Below, piece after piece: positions 32,394 to 40,010 of a stretch of 64,000 bases of DNA (within the stretch, counting starts at the first letter, position 1; the number at the start of each line of letters is the position of its first letter). Made by a program: the position numbers and the translations under genes. This stretch comes from Adlercreutzia shanghongiae (GTDB lineage Bacteria > Actinomycetota > Coriobacteriia > Coriobacteriales > Eggerthellaceae), in contig NZ_JAYMFI010000009.1 of the NCBI RefSeq assembly GCF_035830635.1, forward strand, positions 186,001 to 250,000. Reading direction: 5' to 3'. The notes under the pieces were generated by a model. That model did not search any database. It worked only from the letters and a program-made list of their open reading frames with translations, and was not told the DNA's origin.

Positions 32394-33622
32394 GCTGGTA
32401 TTCTGCCTACGAAACTGTCTCCTCGGCGGCGGCCCGATGCCGCCGCTGCGGCGTGTGCACGCCTCGCTGCGAGGTGCTGCAGCCGGAAGGGGAGGTCCTC
32501 ACCGTGGGCGGCCTCGCCGCCGCTTTCGCAAAGGCGGGCGATTCCGAGGGCGTGGCCGCGCTCGCTGCCGAGCGCCCCGATCTCGTCTTCGCCGTGCGTC
32601 GCTGCTGCATGGACGGATCCTGCACGCTGGCGTGCCCCGATGCCATCGAGGCACGGCCGGTGTTCGCGGCCCTGCGCGAGCTTCTGTCCCTGGCAGGCGT
32701 TACCGGCATGGACGGCTTCACCATGACCCAGGTCGATCGCGAGTGGCACATCTTCTCGGCCTACCGCGCCGTCTACGGCATCTACTACACCGACCTGCCC
32801 TTGTTGGGGAGCGCCCGCGAATGGGGCGCCGACACGCTGTTCTTCCCCGGTTGCACCCTGGCAAGCTATGCTCCCGAGCTCACTCGCGAGGTGCTTGCGT
32901 GGCTGAAGGGGCAGAGGATGGACGTGGCCCTTTCGGTGGACTGCTGCGGCAGCCCGCTGCGCTCGGGCGGATTCGCCGACCGCTGCGATACCTTCAAGCG
33001 CTCCCTGGTCGACAGGGCCCTTGGGGCCGGCATCAAGCGGGTTGTCTTCGTGTGCCCCGGCTGCCGTGACGAGTGGGAGAGCGCTCCCGGCTCCGAAGCG
33101 CTGGAGCTCATCGCGCTGCCGGAGCTTTTGGCCGCATCCGGCACGAAGCCGCGGCCCGAGAAGCTGGCGGCCTTGGCTGGGAGCGAGACGCCGGTGCTCA
33201 CGATGTTCGATTCCTGCCACGACCGCGACGGGCGCTTCGGCGATCCGCTGCGCCGCATCTTCTCGGGATGCGACTGCGTCGAGTGCGCCCACCACGGCGC
33301 TGACGCCATCTGCTGCGGCGCTGCCGGCGCGGTGTCCTTGGTCGATGCCGCCATCTGCAATCGCCGCGCCCGCCGCGTGCTCGACGAGGAACCGCGTAAG
33401 GCTGGAGCTAACCTCGTGGTGGCCAACTGCCCCACCTGCGCCTACACCTTCGCTGCCACGCGCCGCGCGGATGCGGCCGTCACGACGGTCGAGGGCCCGG
33501 CATTCTGCCAGTATCTCGACTTACTCTTCGAAGCCGGTTTCGATTGGCCGCAGGTGTTCGGCCAGCTGGAATCCATGTGGTCCGGCGAGTACGGCCCCTG
33601 GCTCGCCCAGGAGCTGCTCTAA
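32390..33622 (+). CDS. Ferredoxin plus double CCG-domain iron-sulfur protein (HdrD/GlpC-like)
   Basis: A 410-residue protein. The N-terminal ferredoxin-like part has CRRCGVCTPRC and CCMDGSCTLACPDA. The first CCG domain has FFPGCTLASYAPE, CCGSPLR and CPGC; the second has DSCHDRDG, CCGAAG and NCPTC. This is the layout of HdrD and of GlpC/LldE-type subunits, which couple quinone or thiol redox to ferredoxin-like clusters. It is the last gene of the ten-gene operon and is followed at once by a terminator. It is probably a partner of the NrfD complex or of the DUF169 protein; the exact electron path cannot be read from sequence. The GTG start at 32390 is set by the 4-base overlap and GGAAGGAGG upstream. 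Confidence 0.83.
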   Translation: MSWYSAYETVSSAAARCRRCGVCTPRCEVLQPEGEVLTVGGLAAAFAKAGDSEGVAALAAERPDLVFAVRRCCMDGSCTLACPDAIEARPVFAALRELLSLAGVTGMDGFTMTQVDREWHIFSAYRAVYGIYYTDLPLLGSAREWGADTLFFPGCTLASYAPELTREVLAWLKGQRMDVALSVDCCGSPLRSGGFADRCDTFKRSLVDRALGAGIKRVVFVCPGCRDEWESAPGSEALELIALPELLAASGTKPRPEKLAALAGSETPVLTMFDSCHDRDGRFGDPLRRIFSGCDCVECAHHGADAICCGAAGAVSLVDAAICNRRARRVLDEEPRKAGANLVVANCPTCAYTFAATRRADAAVTTVEGPAFCQYLDLLFEAGFDWPQVFGQLESMWSGEYGPWLAQELL

Positions 33623-33660
33623 GCCGCGCAGGGACTTAGACGCAACCCCTTGAAAAGGAG

Positions 33661-33688
33661 AAGGCCGGGAACTCGCGTTCCCGGCCTT
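33661..33688 (+). terminator. Terminator of the ten-gene operon
   Basis: AAGGCCGGGAA (33661-33671) and TTCCCGGCCTT (33678-33688) form a perfect 11-bp stem with a 6-base loop, 38 bases after the last stop codon. A short T-containing tail follows. Confidence 0.88.
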
Positions 33689-33723
33689 TGTGCTTCAGAC
33701 AAGTCGTATTATACGTCACTGCC

Positions 33724-33748
33724 AACTAGTAGACAATATCAAATAGTA
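33724..33748. promoter_or_regulatory. Palindromic operator copy upstream of the MFS transporter
   Basis: Matches the 4703 site at 20 of 25 positions, with TAGACA and the right half TCAAATAGTA intact. It lies 208 bp before the annotated start of the transporter. Confidence 0.6.
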
Positions 33749-33956
33749 GATTAATTCGAAAATTATTCCTCCGATACTATCCTAACAAAAGAATAATATG
33801 AGCAGACCCCTCATCAGGGGAAAGGAAGGGCTCATACTGACGGTATCAGACGAGAAGAATACTTTGAGCCTCAAGACGTGTGGGGATTGTTCGGCCATCA
33901 TGGTAGGTGCATCGCGCGGGGCAGGGAGCCCGCGAGGTGCGGTAAAGTAATGGACA

Positions 33957-35195
33957 ATGGCCGTTATGGGGGTAGCAACGGTGAGGAATCTGCTCGATTG
34001 CCTGAGGTCCTATTTCAATATCCGCTACGCGATTCTGCTCGTGCCGATATGCGGCTTCGCCGTCTACGACAGCGTCTTTCAGGCTTTCTCGTCCATTCTT
34101 GCCGTGCTCAGGGATTCCTATCCCGATGTACCCGTGACGGTTATCCAGATGATTGTCGCCCTGCCTCCCATGGTCAGCGTCCCCGGCACGTTGCTTGCGG
34201 GCGTTCTCGCGGCTTATATCCGCAAGAAGTATCTGGCGGAGTTCGCCCTCGCCATCATCTTCATCGGCGGCATGATCCCCGTGGTGGTTCCCCAGCCGCC
34301 CCTTGAGGCCATGTTCCTTTGCAGCGGCCTGGTCGGCCTGGGCCAGGGCTTTCTGCATCCTCTGGCCAATGCGATCATTTGCCAGCGCTGGAGCGACAAC
34401 GACGAGCGCAGCCGCGTCCTCGGCTTCAAGCAGGCCTTCAACTACATCGGCGAGGTGGTTGTCATCCTCTGCATCGGCTTTCTCGCCCTCGGCCGGTGGA
34501 GCAACGCCTTCCTTATTTATCTCGGCATCATCCCTATCCTCGTGATGACCCACAAGTACCTGCCCGCCGGCGAGCTCGACCGCAAGTTCATCGATCGGTC
34601 CCACCGCTCCCAGGGTTTGCACGATCTTACGCGACCCAAGGTGATCTACCTGTTCGCTCTGTTCTTCACGGCATCGCTTTTTCTGTACGGCTACTACACC
34701 AACATCGCCCTGCATGTTCAGGGGGCCTCGCTTGGCACCCCGGCGGACGTATCGGTGGCGACTTGCACCATCAGCGTCGTCTCCCTGGTCGTAGGCGTGT
34801 TCTACGGTGCTCTGTCGCGCAAGCTCGGGCGCTTCACCCTTACCTTCGGTTTTGCCGTTCTGGCTTTGGGCATGGTGGTGGCTTCCTTGGGCGAAAGCCT
34901 TGTAGTCATCCTGCTCGGCGGCGTGCTCATTGGCGTGGGTGTTGGCATTCAGCAGATCAGCACCATCTACTACATCTCCCGCGCGGTCAGCAGCCATTCG
35001 GTGACGCTGGCGGTGTCGGTGGTATTGGCCTGCGTGGCTTTGGGGTCATCGCTTTCGCCTTTGGTTCTCAACGGCATCGAGTTCGCCCTTCTGGGCGCGG
35101 CGAGCCCATCGGCGGGTCTTTTGGTGGCCGGTGTGGGATTTGCCGTTCTCACCTTGATTGAGGGCGGCCAGTCTTCTCTGTGCCGCGCTGAGTAA
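33957..35195 (+). CDS. Major facilitator superfamily transporter
   Basis: A 412-residue protein with about 12 hydrophobic segments. It has the charged loop between helices 2 and 3 (AAYIRKKYL) and a GLGQGFLHPLANAI helix typical of the MFS. The loop after helix 6 carries DRKFIDRSHRSQGLHD. Substrate and direction are unknown. The operator shared with the ArsM-like and molybdoenzyme operons suggests import of the pathway substrate or export of its product. ATG 33957 has only a weak upstream AAAG; a GTG at 33981 with a G-rich site before it is an equally plausible start and would remove 8 residues. It converges with the LuxR gene, 14 bases apart. Confidence 0.8.
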   Translation: MAVMGVATVRNLLDCLRSYFNIRYAILLVPICGFAVYDSVFQAFSSILAVLRDSYPDVPVTVIQMIVALPPMVSVPGTLLAGVLAAYIRKKYLAEFALAIIFIGGMIPVVVPQPPLEAMFLCSGLVGLGQGFLHPLANAIICQRWSDNDERSRVLGFKQAFNYIGEVVVILCIGFLALGRWSNAFLIYLGIIPILVMTHKYLPAGELDRKFIDRSHRSQGLHDLTRPKVIYLFALFFTASLFLYGYYTNIALHVQGASLGTPADVSVATCTISVVSLVVGVFYGALSRKLGRFTLTFGFAVLALGMVVASLGESLVVILLGGVLIGVGVGIQQISTIYYISRAVSSHSVTLAVSVVLACVALGSSLSPLVLNGIEFALLGAASPSAGLLVAGVGFAVLTLIEGGQSSLCRAE

Positions 35196-35209
35196 CAGCA
35201 TTTGCGGAG

Positions 35210-36751
35210 CTACCAGTCGAAGCGGCCCTCTCCGGCGTTGCCGGAATCCTCCACGATATCGATGAGTTCCTGCTGTGAGTGGATCTCCATCTTCTGGTAA
35301 ATGTGATAGGTGTGGGTCTTGATGGTTCGTTCGGCCACGAACAGCTGGTCGGCGATGTATTTCGCGTTGCGCCCGCGGGCCAGATAGGAGAGGATCTCCG
35401 CCTCGCGGGGCGTTAAGTCGAAGTCTTGCGCCGCACGCAGACAGCGGCTCTTGAACCGATGGCCGGCGATTTCCGGCGAAACCTCCGTTGCCGCGCTCTG
35501 CAGGGCCGCCTCCTCTTCCAATGCGTGGAGCGCCTCGGCCTCGGCGGCCTCCTGCTCGGCGGCTTGGCGGTCGGCGAGCATCTCGTCGGGTTTGGCGCTG
35601 ATGGCGATGTGCAGGCACACGAGAACTACGAGCAGGGTCGCCACGTAGGGCTCGGCCCCGTGTCCGACCGATGAGAGCAGAAAGGCCGCCAGGCTCCAGC
35701 CCAGGGCCTGTCCCGCGACGATGTAGAGGCGCCCCCTCGAGTAGCAGTAGGACGGCGAGACGGAGAGCAGGTTGCCGCGCAGCGACAGCGAGGTGTGGTT
35801 CACGAAGTCGAAGAGATAGGCGACGATGAACAGCACTATGGCCACAACGCTCACCACCGGCGACTTCGAATAGCTCATGACCACAAGACAGCCCACGATG
35901 ACGGGTAGAAACACCAGCTGCCCGCGAGACAGCGAGAGCGCCTCGGCCTTGAAGCGCTGCAGAAGCGCGAAGAGCACGGCCGAGCCGATGAACCCGGCGC
36001 CCACCAGGATGAGCGGCATGCTGTCGCGTAGCACGCCGATGAGAATGAGGCCCGAGGAGAAGCCGACGAGCATGCCGTCCACGAGCATGCTGAAGGACCC
36101 GCGCGGAGAAAAGCTGCTGCGGTTGCGCATCCACTGCTCGTCTTGGGTGTCCATGGGCGCGCTCGTATGGGTCGGCGCCGCCATAAGCAGAAGGCAGGAG
36201 GCGGCCATGGTGATGACGAGTACGGCTAGGGCCGGCCAATGGCTGAGCAGCATCATGCCCGAGAGAAGACAGGCCGCCGCGGCGTAGGACCAAAAGGAGA
36301 TCTTCGAGGCGTAGGATTCCTCCAGGTTGCTCTTCGCATCGACCCAAGAGCAAGTGAGCAGGGCCCGCGCGCAGCCCCAGACGACCCAGCCGATGGCGAA
36401 CAGGGCCAGAGGGGGAACTGCCCCTGTCGCCATCTCGAAGGCCACGAGCGCCGGCACGATAAGCTGGGCGAGGGTGCAGCCGGCCTTGAGACCCCGTGCG
36501 CGCACCAAACGATCAAGCCCGCGCATGCGGCGCGTGAGCGCGAAATAGGTGAGAGCGGCGCAGAGGAGGGAGAGCGCGCGCAGAAGGCAGAAGACGACCG
36601 GTCCGGAGGTGGACTCGGTGACAAGGACCGGACTGTAAAGACAGATGAGCTGCGAGGTGATGAATAACGTGTAGCCGAGCATGCCGCGCATGGTCTTCTC
36701 GGTGAAAGCGCCTTCGGTCACGGGGGTGGAGCCAGTAATACTTTGAGTCAT
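35210..36751 (-). CDS. LuxR-family regulator with multi-span membrane domain
   Basis: A 513-residue protein. Residues ~20-400 hold about 12 hydrophobic helices in two groups. An acidic Ala/Glu linker follows (about 405-435). A C-terminal LuxR/NarL helix-turn-helix is at ~450-505 (FDLTPREAEILSYLARG, then AERTIKTHTYHIYQKM). Membrane-embedded LuxR regulators of this type are hugely expanded in Eggerthellaceae and commonly sit beside the reductase operon they control. Here the gene is divergent from a small-protein gene, a molybdoenzyme, an Fe-S protein and a carrier, so it probably senses that system's substrate at the membrane. AAGGG precedes the ATG on the minus strand. Confidence 0.9.
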   Translation of the reverse strand: MTQSITGSTPVTEGAFTEKTMRGMLGYTLFITSQLICLYSPVLVTESTSGPVVFCLLRALSLLCAALTYFALTRRMRGLDRLVRARGLKAGCTLAQLIVPALVAFEMATGAVPPLALFAIGWVVWGCARALLTCSWVDAKSNLEESYASKISFWSYAAAACLLSGMMLLSHWPALAVLVITMAASCLLLMAAPTHTSAPMDTQDEQWMRNRSSFSPRGSFSMLVDGMLVGFSSGLILIGVLRDSMPLILVGAGFIGSAVLFALLQRFKAEALSLSRGQLVFLPVIVGCLVVMSYSKSPVVSVVAIVLFIVAYLFDFVNHTSLSLRGNLLSVSPSYCYSRGRLYIVAGQALGWSLAAFLLSSVGHGAEPYVATLLVVLVCLHIAISAKPDEMLADRQAAEQEAAEAEALHALEEEAALQSAATEVSPEIAGHRFKSRCLRAAQDFDLTPREAEILSYLARGRNAKYIADQLFVAERTIKTHTYHIYQKMEIHSQQELIDIVEDSGNAGEGRFDW

Positions 36752-36972
36752 AGGAACCCTTCTTTATCCTGGTCATAGCTGTGTTAAGGCGACGTCATCC
36801 CAATCATACCCAACGGCAGATGTGCGCCGGAGATGATAGTGGGACACTGCGCTTCGTCAAGAACCCTTCGCGACCGGAGAAAACGCGAAAGGACATAGAC
36901 GAGACGGCTGAGAGGGGGACTGACCACACGCCGTGAGGTTGGAAAGTGAAGTTCATTGTAAAGGAGGCTTCG

Positions 36973-37209
36973 ATGGCTAATCAAGAGTTGCTCGACAAAT
37001 ACAAGCCGACTCTCGAGATGTTCGAGACCAAGGAGGCGTATCTGCTTGACGGAGATCTGTACATCCGTCATGAGTTCCGCGATCCGGCAGAGCTTCAAAC
37101 GCGCATGACCTACCACAAGGTGGGGGAGGACAACGTCGTGTCCGACGACAACCTCATCATGCTCGGCGTCTGGGCCCGTGCTCAGAAGCAGGGCGAGCGC
37201 GTCAAGTAG
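36973..37209 (+). CDS. Small conserved-looking protein of unknown function ahead of a molybdoenzyme gene
   Basis: A 78-residue soluble, acidic protein without cysteine, signal peptide or membrane segment (starts MANQELLDKYKPTLEMF). I do not recognise the family. AAGGAGG lies 5 bases before ATG 36973; an in-frame ATG at 36946 has no such site. It sits 47 bases before the molybdoenzyme gene in the same orientation, so it is probably the first gene of the LuxR-controlled operon. It could be a small accessory or chaperone-like protein; this is only position-based. Confidence 0.7.
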   Translation: MANQELLDKYKPTLEMFETKEAYLLDGDLYIRHEFRDPAELQTRMTYHKVGEDNVVSDDNLIMLGVWARAQKQGERVK

Positions 37210-37256
37210 CACGCGGCGCCGAGAAGAAGAGATAAGGTTTCTGGAAGGAGTTTTGC

Positions 37257-39569
37257 ATGAGAGATTGCTTTAATCCTGAGGTCTACAAAAAGGATTGGCA
37301 GTACCAGGAGGGCGATCTGACGGTCACCCGCAGCACCCAGTGGTCCGCCCCTGGCTGCCACCAGGGCTGCAGCATTCTGTTCTACACCGACAAGGACGGT
37401 AAGCTCGTCAAGGTCGAGGGCGATCCGAACTCGCCGGTGACCGACGGCCGTCTGTGCATGCGCTGTCTGGCCATGGTCGAGGCCGTGTATCATCCCGACC
37501 GCATCCTGCACCCCATGAAGCGCGACCGCGACGACCGCGGCAAGGACAAGTGGGTGCAGATCACTATGGACGAGGCCTACGAGCTGTGCGCCGAAATGGT
37601 CAAGGATACCACTGAGAAGTACGGCGCCAAGTCCATCTGCACCGGTGCCGGCACGGGCCGCAACGCCACCTGGCAGTCCAACGTGCTCGGCCAGGGCGCT
37701 TTCGGCACCCCCAACGACAACTGCGGCATGCTCGCCGGCAACTGCTGCTACACCCCTCGCATGCAGGGCATGAACGCCGTGCTCGGCGATACCTTCATCG
37801 CCGACTGCGGCCAGCTCAACGAGGCCCGCTTCGATCATCCGGAGTACCGTCGTCCCGACCTCATCCTCATCTGGGGCAACAATCCGCTGCGCGCCAACGC
37901 CGACGGTTTCTACGGCCACTGGATCATCGACTGCATGCGCCGCGGATCGAAGCTGTTCGTGGTCGACCCGCAGGTGACGTGGCTGGCGGCCCATGCCGAG
38001 CAGTACATCCAGGTGCGCCCCGGCACCGATGCCGCCCTGGCTTTGGCCATCGGCCACGTGATGATCGAGGAGGAGCTCTACGACAAGGAGTTCATCGACC
38101 TGTGGTGCTACGGCTTCGACGAGTACAAGGAGCGCGTGGCCGACTGGACGCCCGAGCGCGCCGCCGAGATCTGCTGGTGCGACCCGGAGGACATCTACGC
38201 GGCCGCCCGCCTCATCGGCACCGCCGGCGTCACCACGCTTCAGTGGGGCGTTGCCTTCGACCAGAACAAGGAGGCCAACGGCACCGCTCACTCCGTCGTG
38301 CTGCTCCAGGCTATGACCGGCAATATCGACAACCCCGGCGGCTTTGTCGGCATCAACTTCGGCTACGTGCAGTCCGACATCCGCGAGAATGTCGCCAAGG
38401 GCCTGCCGAAGGTGCGCGAGGGACGTTTGGGCGACGATGGCAACTGGGGCCTCATGAACGCCAAGGGCAAGGGCGGCCACGCCATCCCCGAGGCTATTCT
38501 GGATGCCTGCGAGACCGGCGAGCCCTATCCCGTTAAGATGCTGTTCATGTGCTCCACCACGGCGTTCACGAACATGGCCGGCCAGGCCCGCCGCATCTAC
38601 AACGCCTTCAAGGAGATGGACCATGTCGTCATCTGCGATCTGTTCATGACGCCGACGGCCATGGCCATCGGCGACCTGTTCATCCCCATGGCCATGGGCT
38701 GCGAGCGCAACGGCGTCCGCGGCTGGTACACCCCGCTGCGCGCCATCACCAAGGTCACCCAGACCGGCGAGGCCATCGGCGACGAGCAGATGATGCTCGA
38801 GCTGGGCAAGAAGATGAACCCCGACCTGTTCTACTGGGACGACGTGCCGGAGATGCTGGAGTTCTGCACGAACAACATGGCCACCGTGCCGATTCAGATC
38901 ACCTTCAGCGAGCTGCGCGAGAAGGTCATCGTCTACCCCGAGTTCACCTACTACAAGTACAAGACCGGCAAGCTCCGCTTCGACGGCCAGCCCGGCTTCA
39001 ACACGCTGTCCGGTCGCATCGAGTTCTTCTGCAACATGTACAACAATGTTGGCATGGACCCGCTGCCCTACTTCAAGGAGCCGCCGGAGAGCCCGGTCTC
39101 CACGCCGGAGCTGTTCGCCGAGTTCCCGCTCGTCATGACCACCGGCCGCCGCTGCTGGGAGTACTTCCACTCCGAGCATCGCCAGCTGCACACCATGCGC
39201 GAGTTCCACAAGTGGCCGATGTTCGCCATCCATCCGGACGACGCCGAGGCCGCTGGCATCAAGGAAGGCGACTGGGCCGTCATCGAGAATTCCCACGGCA
39301 AGGCCATCGAGGTCGCTCACGTCACCGACACGATGCTCAAGGGCGTCATCAGCGCCGAGCACGGCTGGTGGTTCCCGGAGCGTCCGGCCGAGGAGCCCTC
39401 GCTCTTTGGTCTGTGGGAGTCCAACATCAACTGCTGCACTGTGCAGGGCGACTTCGGTCCCAGCGGCTACGGTTCTTCGTACAAGACCCAGTTGGCCAAG
39501 GTTTACCCGGCCCCCGAGGGCTACGGCGCTGAGTTCGAGAAGCTCTACGAAGCCCACAACGCCCGCTAG
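37257..39569 (+). CDS. Soluble molybdopterin oxidoreductase catalytic subunit, LuxR-linked operon
   Basis: A 770-residue bis-MGD enzyme with no Tat signal. The opening TRSTQWSAPGCHQGC, then DGKLVKVEGDP and GRLCMRCL, is the style of the soluble dehydroxylase/acetylene-hydratase-like group. Cys34, Cys38 and Cys67 are present, but the position of the third cluster ligand is Phe42, where the paralogue at 43975 has Cys. The cluster may therefore be incomplete or differently ligated. Molybdopterin motifs include ILIWGNNPLRANADG, VVDPQVTWLAAHAEQ and RPGTDAALALA. A candidate Mo-ligating Cys lies in NCCYTPR. GAAGGAG precedes ATG 37257. The partner Fe-S protein and a carrier follow. The substrate is unknown; plant or host aromatics are typical for relatives. 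Confidence 0.83.
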   Translation: MRDCFNPEVYKKDWQYQEGDLTVTRSTQWSAPGCHQGCSILFYTDKDGKLVKVEGDPNSPVTDGRLCMRCLAMVEAVYHPDRILHPMKRDRDDRGKDKWVQITMDEAYELCAEMVKDTTEKYGAKSICTGAGTGRNATWQSNVLGQGAFGTPNDNCGMLAGNCCYTPRMQGMNAVLGDTFIADCGQLNEARFDHPEYRRPDLILIWGNNPLRANADGFYGHWIIDCMRRGSKLFVVDPQVTWLAAHAEQYIQVRPGTDAALALAIGHVMIEEELYDKEFIDLWCYGFDEYKERVADWTPERAAEICWCDPEDIYAAARLIGTAGVTTLQWGVAFDQNKEANGTAHSVVLLQAMTGNIDNPGGFVGINFGYVQSDIRENVAKGLPKVREGRLGDDGNWGLMNAKGKGGHAIPEAILDACETGEPYPVKMLFMCSTTAFTNMAGQARRIYNAFKEMDHVVICDLFMTPTAMAIGDLFIPMAMGCERNGVRGWYTPLRAITKVTQTGEAIGDEQMMLELGKKMNPDLFYWDDVPEMLEFCTNNMATVPIQITFSELREKVIVYPEFTYYKYKTGKLRFDGQPGFNTLSGRIEFFCNMYNNVGMDPLPYFKEPPESPVSTPELFAEFPLVMTTGRRCWEYFHSEHRQLHTMREFHKWPMFAIHPDDAEAAGIKEGDWAVIENSHGKAIEVAHVTDTMLKGVISAEHGWWFPERPAEEPSLFGLWESNINCCTVQGDFGPSGYGSSYKTQLAKVYPAPEGYGAEFEKLYEAHNAR

Positions 39570-39602
39570 GAACCGTCCTCTTACTGAAAGGAGATCAAGG
39601 AC

Positions 39603-39941
39603 ATGACGCAACAGGGTCTTTTGATCGATTACGAATTCTGCACCGGCTGCCATGCCTGCGAGGTGGCTTGCAAGGTGGAGAAGGGTCTCGCCGAGGGTGA
39701 GTTCGGCATCAAGCTCACCGAGATCGGCCCGTGGAAGCTCGACGGGTCCAAGAAGTGGGAGTGGGACTTCGTGCCCATGCCCACCCAGCGCTGCGATCTG
39801 TGTCACGACCGCACCGAGGCCGGCAAGGTGCCCGCCTGCGTGCATCACTGCCAGTCGCTGGTGATGGAGTACGGCCCGGTGGAGGAGTTGGCCAAAAAGG
39901 CCACCAAGTCCCGCGTGGTCATCTTCACCGTCGAGGCTTAG
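39603..39941 (+). CDS. Small two-cluster Fe-S electron-transfer protein of the molybdoenzyme
   Basis: A 112-residue ferredoxin-like subunit with two cysteine quartets, CTGCHACEVAC and CDLCHDR with CVHHC, enough for two [4Fe-4S] clusters. It is less than half the length of the usual DmsB-type subunit. It pairs with the catalytic gene 33 bases upstream (AAAGGAG before ATG 39603). A close relative is encoded at 46307-46642 in the same position of a second operon. No membrane anchor gene is present, so the complex is presumably cytoplasmic. Confidence 0.9.
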   Translation: MTQQGLLIDYEFCTGCHACEVACKVEKGLAEGEFGIKLTEIGPWKLDGSKKWEWDFVPMPTQRCDLCHDRTEAGKVPACVHHCQSLVMEYGPVEELAKKATKSRVVIFTVEA

Positions 39942-39952
39942 GGCGACGTCTA

Positions 39953-39980
39953 GCCGGGTGCCCTCACGGGGGCGCCCGGC
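39953..39980 (+). terminator. Hairpin between the Fe-S gene and the carrier gene
   Basis: GCCGGGTGCCC (39953-39963) pairs with GGGCGCCCGGC (39970-39980), 11 bp with one G-T pair. There is no T-run directly after it; it may attenuate rather than stop transcription into the carrier gene. Confidence 0.5.
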
Positions 39981-40010
39981 CCTATACGATTCAATTTCTA
40001 AGGGGAAAAT

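Larger units (their letters stand above)
33623..33956. other. Intergenic region upstream of the MFS transporter
   Basis: Contains the operon terminator, the palindromic operator at 33724-33748, and a distinctly AT-rich stretch to about 33800. That stretch carries an inverted repeat ATTATTC (33762-33768) / GAATAAT (33791-33797). No gene-like frame is supported. The promoter for the transporter probably lies in 33724-33800. Confidence 0.5.
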
